Assembly (NCBI GenBank): GCA_956465555.1
Contig: OY101121.1
Span: forward strand, 458,722 to 522,721
Direction: 5' to 3'
DNA: 64,000 nt
DNA from: Nitzschia sp. pyKryTriq1
Lineage: Eukaryota; Bacillariophyta; Bacillariophyceae; Bacillariales; Bacillariaceae
This document shows, piece by piece, positions 1 to 10,977 of the stretch (position 1 is the stretch's first letter; each line of letters begins with the position of its first letter). The position numbers and the translations under genes are program-made. Below the pieces are notes generated by a model. The model had not been told where the DNA came from. It saw only the letters and a list, made by a program, of their open reading frames with translations, and made no database searches.

Positions 1-203
1 GTCATCCCATGACGAAACGTCACGCTCCGCCCACGATGAGACACTCATGCAGGGGGCAATGCGACAATGATGAATGAATGCGATGATGATGGCTGATGAA
101 GGATGAAGACGGAAGATGATCGATGTATGAAGCGCACAACAATCCTTCTTTCCGAGGAGTCATCGCATCTTGTCTATTTTTTCATCTCCCAAGCATCAAC
201 ACC

Positions 204-1639
204 ATGACGACGACTCGATCTTTTGGCTCTCCAACGCTGCTGCATTCCCTTTTGTTGGTCTTGGCGGCTGCCTGCTCGCCAAGCGTCTGTCACGGCTGGG
301 GCACCACAGGACACGAAATTGTTGCCAATGTAGCTTGGAGTCAGCTGTCGAATGAGACTCGTGCCTGGGTCGTCCAAGTGCTCAATGCCACAGGCGATGT
401 CAAAGAAGATGGAAAAGAAGAAGGTGATAATGATGACGATGATCCAGGATCTATCTTGGGCGCGGTGGCCGACTGGGCCGATCGAGTCCGACACTTTCTG
501 CCCTGGTCGGCGCCATTACATTACATTGATGTCAGAGACGATCTCTTCTCGAACGGTTGTCACATTGCACCTCACTTGAATCCACAGTGTAGGTTCGACT
601 ACGATCGCGATTGTCCGAACAATACGTGTGTGGCCGGTGCCATTGTCAACTACACCCATCAACTACTACGAGTTGGAGAACCGCACCAGATGCAGCAGCT
701 GCAGCAATATCTTCGAAGATCCAACAGTCGGATGAATGATCAGCAAGTGCTAGTTTCGTCCAAAGAATTATCCAACAACATTCCCAAGACCAAGGAGGCT
801 CTCATGTTTTTGACACAGTGAGTTCATATCATCTATGCTTGTTTGTTTCTTTGATTTCTGTGGAGTATCCAAGTGTTGCTCACAGCCCCCCCCCCCCCCC
901 CCCTGCGTTGATCTTTGTCCGTCCATGATCAAGTTTCATTGGAGATATTCATCAGCCCTTGCATTGTTCAAGAACGACAGATAAGGGTGGAAATGATTTC
1001 CATGTTCATTTTAATCTGGCAGCAACGACTACTGCTGCTGCTTCTTCTATTCATCATCCCCACGGCTGGAATCTTCATTCCATTTGGGATACAGGGCTGT
1101 TGGACGTCGCCTTGGCTCGCGATTACAATAATTCCCGAGTTTTGCTTGAGCAAGCCTTGTTGGCGGAACTAGTACAAGACAAATCCTCCACTACCACTTC
1201 AGCTATTATCGATGACTATCTCAGTTGCGACAAGGCTTTGGGGGCCAATCAGACCTGTACCATTCAGTGGGGACAAGAGAGCTGGGACATGGCGATTCGA
1301 TATGCCTACACACTGGACGACAATCAAACCGATGTCTCGGATGGAGCCACCTTGGATGAAGACTATTACGAGACGCGCTGGCCTATGGCCAAAGAGCGAC
1401 TGTTGGCGGGTGCAGTCCGATTGGCAGGAACTCTGGAATGGATTGTTCATGAGAACAACAACAACAACAACAGGGAGGAAGAACTCGTCCAGTCCAAATA
1501 TTCCACCAAAATCTTGGGTCGGCCTGTGTTGATGGGATCTTCCATCGTCCAACAAGAACCATCTTCATGGGCGGCATCCTTTCTTCCATGGTTTTCATGG
1601 AATGCTCGCATCATGTTCGCGGCGCGACGCAACTACTAG
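204..1639 (+). CDS. Secreted S1/P1-type zinc-dependent nuclease
   Basis: Two exons, 204-817 and 934-1639, joined by a 116-nt GTGAGT...AAG intron, give 439 aa. The ATG at 204 is chosen because it begins directly with a signal peptide whose predicted cleavage exposes Trp in WGTTGHEIVANVAW, the N-terminal zinc-binding Trp of the S1/P1 family. The splice rebuilds FLTHFIGDIHQPLH, and the other family ligands are visible: His in TGHE, Asp in ADWAD, His in PLHYID, His/Asp/His in HFIGDIHQPLH, and His/Asp in NLHSIWD. Several cysteines (SNGC, PQC, RDC, NTC) could form disulfides in the secreted protein. Family members cleave single-stranded DNA and RNA and remove 3'-phosphates, so a role in extracellular or vacuolar nucleotide scavenging is likely (inference). 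All key residues are present, so it looks functional. Confidence 0.92.
886..903 (+). repeat. C18 homopolymer inside the nuclease intron
   Basis: Eighteen consecutive cytosines lie in the only intron of the nuclease gene, ending 30 nt before the predicted 3' splice site, where a polypyrimidine tract is expected. On the opposite strand this is G18. Confidence 0.95.
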
Positions 1640-2146
1640 CTGTAGCTAGCCCACGACGAGTGCTTTTTTACCGGCATTCTATACGACTCGTATTCGTAGA
1701 GAGAAAACGACATCTCTCGGCGATTCTTTTTGGTTGCAAGAAACTTGCAATCTGTATCTTTTTTTCAGGAACGATCCTTACCGGAGTTTGACGTGCAATC
1801 CGTGCGATGCATACCAGTACCGCGGGTTGCCTTCAACAGTATCTGAAAGGTGTACGCTATGCGGTACTATTCTACTGCTCATATAGCTTTTTGTAGCCTT
1901 GATCTAGAATATTTCGATTCTACCCGTCCAAAAGATTTGTCTAATACTCGTATCATTCCTCGACAACTCTCCGACTGTGTCATTGCCGCGTACTCTACCT
2001 CTACAGTACGAAAGAGACTAATGTATGCACCGGGTGCACTTTATTACCCCGGAGTAATAAATAACCGCGGGAGAGTAAGAATCTACTGTACTCTACTCTA
2101 GAGAGAGAGAGACTGTATTTCGAAGAGATGGGTTTAGGTGATCTAG
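1640..2146. other. Intergenic, convergent gene ends
   Basis: This is the space between the nuclease stop and the stop of the lipid kinase on the other strand. No gene was recognised. It contains a small inverted repeat at 2041-2060 (TTATTAC, 6-nt centre, GTAATAA) and a GA repeat near 2101-2111. It presumably holds both 3' UTRs. Confidence 0.6.
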
Positions 2147-5100
2147 CTAGAAGCGTTTGCCAAGGGAATGAATAGCATCCACGGCAAGCCACATTCGCGA
2201 CGAACAGCTTTCTTCAATCAGCTTTTCCATGAACGAAATCGCTTCATCGGCCGTCAAATCCAATTGTAACCGTTCCCGCACACCCAGCATGGCCGTCTCC
2301 AAGGCCTGCTTGGAGTCAATATTGCTAGGGAGTGTGCAACAGTCCTCCATCAAACGGACAAACGACATCAAGTGACGGACATTTTCTGGCCTGCGAAATG
2401 TCAAAAAGGCAGCGCAAGTCAAAGACAGAAACATGGCGTAGTTGTCGCTTTCGCGACCTCCCATTCCCTCCACCATGTCTTCCGTGATCCGCAGTGGGAG
2501 ATATTTCTTTGGGTCGTGACCCAAAATAAAAGAGAAGTCGCAATGGAAAAAGTGTCCTGTGGGGTGGAGCAACAGATTGTCCAAATGACGATCGCCCACA
2601 CCCAAAATGTAAGTAATCACACTATATCCTGCACAACTCTTCACATAAGTTTCCATGACTTGTTTGCGGATCATGTAAGGATCTTTGGGGTTAAAATGAA
2701 AGGCTCGAAGATACTCCTGGATTGGATTGACCACGGGGCTGTTTTTCTTTTGCGGCTGACTACTGTTGACGCGACGGAGCGACTCGTACTTGGTCAAGCC
2801 AGCCTTGGCGACGGACGACAAAGGATCCTCTTCGGATTTATTGCTAGTCGCTCGAGGCGCATCTTTCTTGTTTCCGTCCAGGATTGAGCCAGCAAAGGGT
2901 TGGCAAATTTCACTCAGCGGCACCGAGCCATGAACCCATTCAATAAATCCCCGTCGTTTTGCTACTGGGATACATCGGAAGGTCAGAAGCTTGAGATCCA
3001 GGCCACAGGACTTCAGAATGGTATCACAGGACTTGATAAATTCAATGGCAAAGAGTTCTTGTCGGACATCGTCATCGTGTTTATAGAGGAGTGATCTCTT
3101 TTTCACCCAAAGTCCACTGCTGCCCGTCAATGGGATTCGCTGTAACGTCACGTTGATTTGAATCTCAATATCTTCCACCACTGTTTCGGGAGAATCTCCA
3201 GGCGAATCCCCGTGCTCATCAAAGTGATGGATCCCTTGTTGTGACCAGACTTTCAAGTGGTACGACTGGTTGGCCTTCGCGGCAGTGCTAATAGTATTGT
3301 CGTCGTTTTCCACGGCCTGCTGCCACAAGGTTGCCATGTCGACAAAGCAGTACCCAATCTCCTTTTCGTAGTGCAATTTGCCATTTTCATCTGAATTCAC
3401 AATGCCCTCTGTCGATTGTTGAGATACCAACAGTGTCAACGTTTCCGGTGCTCCCCAGGATGACCGACAATCAAACGTCAGTACATTCCCTTGGTCCCAT
3501 GAATGCCGATCAGAGCTATGATTGGTCGCAATACTGGACAAAGAAGAAGAAAACTAGCGTGAGTCACGACAGAAAAACAGAATCATTCCATCCATCCATC
3601 GATCGATTGATTCATCCATTCATGCATCTGGAATGCTGCTTTGTACGAACCTTGGTGCCGATTGGTTGACTGTTCCTCCGACTGATCCATGGACAGTAAA
3701 TGTCCGATTCGCACTGCTCGATGAAGATGATTCCGTTGGTTTCCGATTGGAGCCCTGGGTTAGTTCTACCAATTCCACCTTGGTACGATACATGGTTTCT
3801 CTCCCCGAAAAGTTCGTCCTCGTAAAAAATGACGAAGACGAAGCACCTGCGCCGGGGAACTCTTCTTGACAGTCAAACGTCAGAAGGAGTGGAAAGTGCG
3901 CACTCGGCAAAATGTAGGACCCTTGGGCATCTACCGACACTAGCGTTTCCGAGTCAATAATGGGATTCAATAAAGGAAACGCCGTCGGAGACAATTTGCG
4001 GAGCCGTTCTCGCATGACTTGCGTCACTTGCGCCAGTTCCGTCTCTTTGCTGGCGGACCACGGCTGCAGCGCCCAACCGGCAATCTTTTGAGAAAAGGAT
4101 CGTAGCAACGACTTTTCAATCTCCAAGCAAACCCCTTCCAACTCTTTCAAAAAGGCCAAAGTATTGGAGAAGAGGACATCTTTGGAAATGCGCTGGGGAG
4201 CAAGATGCCGATAAGTGACCGTGCTAGCACTTGGAGTCGTCGTCCCGTCGATGATTGCACGCCTGGGGGGCATGGATTGTGTCGTCGACTGTGACAATGG
4301 CGCGTTCTTGTTATTGTTGCGGGTACTATTTCTTGTCACAACAACAGTAGTGTTTAGATGAGAGGGCGACTGCTGCTGCTGCTTTTCTTCTTGTTCCGTC
4401 GAGACTACTTTCTTGTTGTTGCGACGACGACTACCCCAAGAGGGTTTTTTGTTTTTTCGAAAGAATCCAAACATCCCTTTTCGCGATTTCGACGCTTCGA
4501 TCCCAACGTCTCCACCATTCGTAGTAGTAGAGGGCGCAGTGGTGGTGGTGCCCGTCGTCGTCGTCGTCGTCGTCGTCATTGTTGTTCCAGTAGTTGCCGT
4601 GCTAGTACAGGTAGATGCGGGGACAGGATTGTGATCTGGAGCCTGTTCAATGCGAATGGGAATTTGGCGGGGTTGTCGTCGTCGTTCTTGTTGAGACGAT
4701 GATGAAGGAGTAGTACTAGTAGCAGAAGTGTTCTGTAGTAGTCGTTGATTCCGTCTCCTTTCCAATTCTTCTTTCATATCTTTCAATTCCAAGGCTTGAG
4801 CCATGCACTCCATTCGATGACACAAATCCAAATTATTAATGTTGTTGTTGTTGTTGGTGTTGGTGGTGTTATTGTTGTGGGATGCCACCATTTCCAGCAA
4901 CAAGTTGGCCAGTGGTGACGACGACGATGTGGACGGCGGATCCTCTAGCTGCTGTTGCTGACGTCGTAATAAGGCAAGAAGTGGCAAGAGAAAGGATTCC
5001 ATCGACTTTCGTGACTCCCTCGGTGACTGCTGTTTCAAAAAGGAGAGTACTCGTGATTGCGATGCCGCTGTAGCAGAATTAGTAGCAGTAGCCGTAAGAA

Positions 5101-7045
5101 TGGTGTTTCGTTCATCATAGTTGGCCTTGTCGTACTGGAGCAGATAGACCAACGCATCGTCCACGGAGAACAATTCCATGAGTGGTCGATCGAGTGGTGG
5201 ACACGATCGATAATAGTGGCGTTGAGAATAATGTCGATAGTGATGATTCTGGCGACGATGATTACGACGAAGATGTGGTGGACGGCTGTGAAAGGAAAAG
5301 AATTCTCCGGCTGCGACTCGAAATGCCAGCTGAGACAAACTGGTAGTAGTGGTGGTAGTAGCAGCAGCAGCAGTACCACCAGTGCGGGGAGGATTGGAAG
5401 AAAACGAAGAAGATGGTGGGGATCCTGGATTGGAAAACCAAAGAGGATGGACCCGAATTTCCACCCCATCCAGTTGGGCGGCAACTTGAGGTCGATGAAC
5501 TTTGGGTCGTGTGTAATAGGATGGCTTGTTCAGCTGGACCACACTGTTGGTAGTATTAGAAGTATTCGTTGCCTTGTTGTTGTTATTGTTGTTGTTGTTG
5601 CTGGTAGCCGCGGATACTGTTGGTGTTGGTGCCTGTGGATTTCCTCCTCGTTCCTGATGGGCCTCCCACAAACGTTCCCAATGTCCCGATCGTGCTTCCG
5701 ACGGTGGTATACAAAGCGTCAACTGAATGTCTCGTCGAATAGTCACGAGCGTCCGTAAACTTTCTGCTGCCATGGTATGATCCAGTTCATAGATATCCTT
5801 GGGAACAAACGGCATGGACGACTCATCACCATGATCATTAGCAGCATTGTTGTTGTTGTTGCTGTTGCTGCTGCTGCTGCTGGTGGTGGTGGTGGTGGTG
5901 GTAATATTGGCAATGATGGATCCCTTGACTACACCCGCATCGTGTGCATGAGAATAGGCCCGTTTGACCAAGGCAAAATTTCCACAGGGTGCCCAATCAA
6001 TGCCATAGGGTGGATTGGACAACAAGACGACGGAATATAATTGTCCTTGATAAATCAACGTCATGTGCACTGGTTGTCGTATGCAAGTACTCAACAATGA
6101 TGATGATGATTCGTCGGCGGCTGCTCCTGGTGCTGCTGCTGATGTGGTATTTCGGGAAGGTGTATTGGGTGTCTTACCACCAGCATTGTTATTTTGACTA
6201 CTCCCACTCTCCGATGCCACGCCTCCGCCACTGCTACTGCTACTAGTAGTAGAAGTAGTAAATCCTTCATATTGCCAAAGTCGTTCCAAGGCTTGTTTGG
6301 AGGGTTCTGCCAACAAATTCATCCCATTGATCGATACCAGTACCGAATGAGGGATAATGCCCGCACACCAAGCTTCCGAGCCAGGTGATACATGTCGCAC
6401 ATACAACCCCACGGCCAATCTCGCAATCGAAATACCAAGTAACGGTAATTGAACGTGCTGCTGCTGCTGTTGTTGTTGCTGCTGCTGCTTGCTGTTGGAA
6501 GAAGAACCCTTCTTATCATGACTCGTACTCGTCGTCATTGCAGCAGGAATGTGCACTTGATAGGACGTGTAGGGAGCAATTTGGGCGAGCCCCATGCCTT
6601 GTCGTGGTCGCTTGTTGGTATGACCACTAGTACGAGTACTGCTGCCGCTGCTGCTGCTGGCACGACCATCAGGGACAAAGTCGGCTCCAAAAACCGCATG
6701 AATCCATTCGTTGCGAACATCGTCTCGAAAGGTCGTGGCGGTAGGAATCATCATCATGTCCATAAAAGTATTAGTATTGTCCCTACTAGTCGCATCATCA
6801 TCCACGGTCGTCAAGGGATATTTTTGCTGCTGCTGCTGCTGCTGTACATGCATGTCTTCTTCTATGTCATGATCCGAGCCATCATCCTCGTGGGACGAGT
6901 CGTCACACTCACACTCACACTCCTCCACCATGATAGTATTGTTATCATTACCGGTATGATGATTATTCTTCAGTTTGGAAATATTAGTATTGTTGTTATT
7001 AGGGAGGGGTGGTGGTGGTTGCGCCTTTTTCGACAGGGGAAGCAT
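2147..7045 (-). CDS. Vps34-like phosphoinositide kinase with PDZ-like domains and an N-lobe C2 insertion
   Basis: Exons 7045-3651 and 3533-2147 (117-nt intron, phase 2, AG|GTTCGT to CAG) encode about 1,593 aa, roughly twice a normal Vps34. In order: low-complexity Asn/Gln/acidic N-terminus with poly-Q near residue 185; PDZ-like domain at about 196-260 (LGISI...GSEAWCAGI...LVSINGM); a second degenerate one at about 335-455; a possible helical segment near 620-690; basic, Ser/Thr-rich linkers; first kinase strand near 1050 (FPLLLTFDC); a C2-like block at about 1070-1270; ATP-binding Lys near 1283 (LLYKHDDDVRQE); catalytic loop GDRHLDNLL near 1446; metal-binding motif near 1464. SCAGYSVITYILGVGDRHLD and the tail EESCSSRMWLAVDAIH are class III PI3K-like. 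The expected DFG reads DFS. Likely product is PI3P on endosomal membranes, but PI4-kinase activity cannot be excluded, because the position of the N-lobe insertion resembles PI4K-III-beta. Confidence 0.8.
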
Positions 7046-7860
7046 GACGACGACGACGACTCCTCAACACGTAATCAATAGAACCAACAACCGACCTTTC
7101 TGACGACGACTCACTCCTCCTGTCTGTTTGTGGGTACAAGTACGGTAGACTACACACACACACACACACAAGTCGCTTCTTGCTGTCTACTAGACACTAC
7201 TCTAACAGTAGAAAGTAGTAATAATGTTGTCGTTGTCGTGGTTGTTTGTAGACCCCTACAAGTACAGTACTGGTACTCGGTCCAGGAGATGTTGTTGTGG
7301 ATCGTAACGAAGACGTGCTTTCTGTTGTTGGACGAAGAACGAATGAAAAAACAAAAAATAATGTTTCATTTTATAATATTTTTTTTTGAAGCATCATCAC
7401 GCGCACGCAAGCAAGCAAGCGCGCTCTTCTTCGTTGTGATAACCGCCGAGACGGCAGGACGCGCCGGCCAGGATGCATTGGGAGGCGTCGCTGCTGACCT
7501 CGAAAGGGATGTGCGAGCTTTTGGTGCGAGGTCCATTCCGGATACGGACATACATACGGACGATACCGCGATGATTCAATTATTCGTGACCGCCATCACA
7601 ATAACATCATGATGATTGATTCATGATGATGAATTGTTGCGATGATGACTGCGATGACCCTCCCTCCGAGAGAAGATAGACAACAACATCACGTACTACT
7701 CTACTCTAGTAGTAGTATTTTAAAAACACTACAACCATCATCACCATTCACAGTAGACTACTACTACTACTACTACTAGAGTCGTAGTAGTAGTAGTAGT
7801 AGTAGTAGCACCAACACCAACAACACCAGCAGTCAGTATTCCAGTAGTACTTACTTTTGT
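7046..7860. other. Divergent intergenic region between kinase and glycosyltransferase
   Basis: No gene was recognised. It holds an (AC)n run near 7150-7169, CTAG/GTAC-type short palindromes and a long CTA/TAG hairpin (separate entry). Both flanking genes start from its ends, so it should contain two promoters. Confidence 0.6.
7757..7808. repeat. CTA/TAG inverted microsatellite hairpin
   Basis: An (ACT)n run at 7757-7778 is followed by a 6-nt centre (GAGTCG) and then (TAG)8 at 7785-7808. The two arms pair perfectly over 22 bp. The structure ends about 50 nt before the glycosyltransferase ATG, so it may sit in its 5' UTR. Confidence 0.9.
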
Positions 7861-9954
7861 ATGACTGTCCGTGCTATGACTGTCCGCTTGAAAAAGGAGT
7901 TGGCCAAGAAATCGACAACTCCTGCGACGACGACGACGACGACGACGACGACGGCAATGACGCCGAGGACGAATAAAACGAGTAATAGGAGTAGAAATCA
8001 TCAGGGAGGAGGACGGCTCACCCGGTTTCTTCTCCGTGGGACGGCGGCGGTGGCCTTCCTACATTATCTCTCGCTACTTTTTATATTTCATCAAGGAATG
8101 CTGATTGGAGACCAACAACAAGGAAAAGATCAGAATAATATGATACTTCCGTTTATGGATCTTCCAATGGTGCCTCGAGAAGTCGTCCATGCACCGCAAC
8201 AACCACAACAAAAAGAACAAGTAGTAGTGCAAGAGAAGACGAATACAGCAGCAATACCTACCTTGACCCTGCCGTCCAAGCCGCTGCGCGTTCTCTGGGC
8301 CATTGAGTCGACTGCCACAGAAGACGGACGACAACGACGACAACTTCTTCGCGAAACGTACCTATCTTACAAGAAGGATCCATCATCATCATCATCATTC
8401 TCGTCGTCGTCGTCGCCGTCGCCGTCCAACTTGTTTTGTTCTCTTCAGGAACTGGAGCAGCAGCAGCAGCATCAGAAGCAGGGAAACCCATCTTTGGCTT
8501 CCCCAGAGAACAATGGATCATCCTGCCAATTCTTTTATTCCTTTATCATTCCCGAATCCTCCTCCTCCTCCTCGTCGACGACGGCGACAAAAGAAAAAGA
8601 ACAAGAAGAACCAGATACACTCAAATGGGATGATAGTGGCAAAGGACTTTCCTCGTGGTTGGAATCCATTCAACGACAAAGCCAACAGAGCGAGCCTTTC
8701 GCCTGGAACTTTATAGCCTGGGTGGATCCTCGGACTTTGATTGCGCCGCTCGAAATTCTTGATTTGCTACAAGAAGAATTACAACAACTGCCACAGCAGC
8801 GACCTCTGTTTATAGAAACACCCGAAAATAAAATTCCGTTCAGGTGCGGTGATAAATGTGCCTGGGACCACGAAAACCAACTCCGAGATGGACGGATGAT
8901 GATTGCCTCGATGCCCCTCGTATCTCTGCTGGACCTCCAAGCAAATCCCTGCCTTCGAAAGTCCGGTCAAGACACCATGAAAGTGTTGCGATCCTGTCTT
9001 GCAAACATTTCCCTCGGTAAACCTCCTGGCGGCGACGGTAGCAGCAGTAGCCAGCGAAAGGTAGTTGCCTATGATACCATCGGTCATCAATACGCGCAGA
9101 TTGACGACTGGCAGTATCGGATACTTTGGGAGCGACAGGAGCAAATGGCACAATTCTACCGACGATTCCAACGAAAACACAAGGTTCACATCATCTCCGC
9201 CAGATTCAATCGAGATCCTGATCGGTACACCAGCGAATTCCAAGATATCAAGACTGCCATGATACACTATGGTTTTGACCCAGCAAGCCAAATATTTTTG
9301 TACGATGGTGTCTTTCCCGACTTTATCCGGAACGATCATCGATGGGAACAACACCTAGAATTTTTAGACGACCCAGAGGTGAATGATTTGGGGGCGGGCT
9401 ACTGGTTCTGGAAGGCGCCGATTCTTGAGCATCATATGAATCATCTACTTGACGATGGTGATTTTGTCATTTTCAACAATCTTCAAGTTCCCTTTCAACT
9501 TCCTTGGATCAACGAGTTGCTCGAAACCATGATGTCCCGACAAGCCAATTTGGCGGCTTTCCACGTCTTTTTCCCCGAAAATCAATATTCCAAGCGTGAC
9601 CTCTATGAATCGCTTTGTTCCCAGATTCCCGATCGTTTCCTCCCCAACGATATATCTAACCAATACACGGGTCATTTTCTGATTCTACGCAAATCTCCCG
9701 GTACCATGGACTTCCTCCAACGATTTACAAGAATCGCGGCCAACTACCATATGTTGAGTGACGAAAAGGGTGTCCTGCCCGAAGATCCGGAATTCAAAGA
9801 GCATCGACGCGATCAATCCATCATCAGTCTTTTGCTCAAATGTCAATATCACGAATCGGGCAAGCAAGACTTTCCTCAACCAGCTCTCAAAGAATTGGGT
9901 TGGTTCGGTGCATCCACATTTCATCTAGAACCCATCATCGATGCCGTCAGTTAG
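7861..9954 (+). CDS. Type II membrane glycosyltransferase-like protein
   Basis: Single exon, 697 aa. A basic Ser/Thr-rich N-terminus is followed by one hydrophobic segment at about residues 61-79 (VAFLHYLSLLFIF), the layout of a Golgi type II enzyme. After a Gln/Ser-rich stem, PLRVLWAIEST and RRQLLRETYLSY (about 140-165) recall the start of GT31-type galactosyltransferases. The C-terminal half (from HKVHIISARF, about 440) has GYWFWKAPILEHHMNHL, DDGDFVIFNN and RRDQSIISLLL, motifs of nucleotide-sugar transferases in which WFWKP-like and D-x-D-like elements line the donor site and HRxDQSI is typical. The strict DXD is replaced by DDGD. Substrate and linkage cannot be told. Poly-Ser and poly-Gln runs come from TCN and CAG repeats. 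It is transcribed divergently from the lipid kinase. Confidence 0.62.
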   Translation: MTVRAMTVRLKKELAKKSTTPATTTTTTTTTAMTPRTNKTSNRSRNHQGGGRLTRFLLRGTAAVAFLHYLSLLFIFHQGMLIGDQQQGKDQNNMILPFMDLPMVPREVVHAPQQPQQKEQVVVQEKTNTAAIPTLTLPSKPLRVLWAIESTATEDGRQRRQLLRETYLSYKKDPSSSSSFSSSSSPSPSNLFCSLQELEQQQQHQKQGNPSLASPENNGSSCQFFYSFIIPESSSSSSSTTATKEKEQEEPDTLKWDDSGKGLSSWLESIQRQSQQSEPFAWNFIAWVDPRTLIAPLEILDLLQEELQQLPQQRPLFIETPENKIPFRCGDKCAWDHENQLRDGRMMIASMPLVSLLDLQANPCLRKSGQDTMKVLRSCLANISLGKPPGGDGSSSSQRKVVAYDTIGHQYAQIDDWQYRILWERQEQMAQFYRRFQRKHKVHIISARFNRDPDRYTSEFQDIKTAMIHYGFDPASQIFLYDGVFPDFIRNDHRWEQHLEFLDDPEVNDLGAGYWFWKAPILEHHMNHLLDDGDFVIFNNLQVPFQLPWINELLETMMSRQANLAAFHVFFPENQYSKRDLYESLCSQIPDRFLPNDISNQYTGHFLILRKSPGTMDFLQRFTRIAANYHMLSDEKGVLPEDPEFKEHRRDQSIISLLLKCQYHESGKQDFPQPALKELGWFGASTFHLEPIIDAVS

Positions 9955-10047
9955 GTAGGTAGCTAGCTAGGTAGGTAGTGGATGGAAAAGAGGAAAAGAA
10001 TCATCCTTTGTAATGTTGATGCTAATTGTAAAAAAACGCAAGAATTT

Positions 10048-10074
10048 CATCATCATCATCATCATCATCATCAT
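10048..10074 (+). repeat. (CAT)9 microsatellite
   Basis: Nine perfect CAT units lie in the 213-bp space between two convergent genes. Confidence 0.95.
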
Positions 10075-10167
10075 GGAGCGTGGAGCATGTGTATCCATTA
10101 CTTCTTCTCTAGCTAATAGGAGCAGGACCGTAGCTTCTTTCAATTTTATAAATGAATTGAAACTTTC

Positions 10168-10977
10168 TTACAATGATTGGATCGCACGGCACATGGAAAC
10201 ATCAATTCCAGAGAGTCCCTCCATATTCGCCCCTCTCACATATGTTTGGTATCCTAGAGCCACAATGGCGCCGAGAACCGCCAACGCACTGGACCATTCC
10301 GCGATTCGCACTTGAATTCGAGTCGATTCTGCGAGTGGAACGCCGTCATTGTTCAAGATAATACTATCTGCTGTTTCCTCGAGAGGTGCTCCACCAGTGA
10401 CGATTCGAAGAAACAATGCGATTCCTGCCGAAACTAGGACTCCTTGATAACAAATTCGTTCCAATGTGTCGGAAAAGTGCGTGGGGCCGCATCCCGTCAT
10501 GATAATACAGTACTCACTCCACAGGACTCCTAGCGAAAACGCAAAGGATATTTCGCTCATTCCTGCCACCAGATTGTCCTGAGGTCTTGTGGTTGCGTGA
10601 AGTAGTACTAGCGTCGTTGTTCTTGTTGATATCAATGATGATGAAGATGATGATGATTCTTGTTGCTGTTGTTGAGACCATCTTCCTCCTCGATCGTTCC
10701 TCAAAGAAGAAAAGGGCAGCAAGTGATGTGCCGAACATTGACCACGATTACCCTTTGCTGCTGCTGCTGCGAGCCTTGATGTGGTCGTCGCCGGTCGTAG
10801 CATGAATAGAGGGGGTATCGTCCGACTGCTGCATTCCACCGACGCGTGGCTGCTGGTGGCAACACACACCCCGGCGAATAATACCAGTATTATCGACGCC
10901 ATCATCACGTCAAAGCACCACAGGTGGAGGCTACTCCTCGTACTATTACCGGTACGGTTCCGCTGTCGCACCATCAT
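10168..10977 (-). CDS. Predicted membrane protein of unknown function
   Basis: Single exon, 269 aa, ATG at 10977. The N-terminus has a signal-peptide-like segment (MMASIILVLFAGVCVATSSHA) followed by a Ser/Thr/Arg-rich stretch that could be a transit peptide, although the diatom A|F plastid cleavage motif is not clear. The C-terminal half looks conserved and contains NLVAGMSEISFAFSLGVLWSEY, then a TGCGP motif, an LERxCYQGVL stretch, and two or three hydrophobic segments (FAFSLGVLW, GVLVSAGIALFL, ALAVLGAIVALGY). I do not recognise the family; the layout resembles small chloroplast membrane proteins with a core also found in cyanobacteria (inference). It faces the VAC14 gene across a 710-bp divergent spacer. 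Confidence 0.6.
   Translation of the reverse strand: MMVRQRNRTGNSTRSSLHLWCFDVMMASIILVLFAGVCVATSSHASVECSSRTIPPLFMLRPATTTSRLAAAAAKGNRGQCSAHHLLPFSSLRNDRGGRWSQQQQQESSSSSSSLISTRTTTLVLLHATTRPQDNLVAGMSEISFAFSLGVLWSEYCIIMTGCGPTHFSDTLERICYQGVLVSAGIALFLRIVTGGAPLEETADSIILNNDGVPLAESTRIQVRIAEWSSALAVLGAIVALGYQTYVRGANMEGLSGIDVSMCRAIQSL

Noticed and set aside
5057-5758. 233-codon plus-strand frame inside the lipid kinase
   Set aside because: It is an antisense shadow of Ser/Thr/Asn codon repeats, without domain features.
8779-9354. 191-codon minus-strand frame in the glycosyltransferase gene
   Set aside because: It is antisense to the longer conserved frame and has no recognisable domain.
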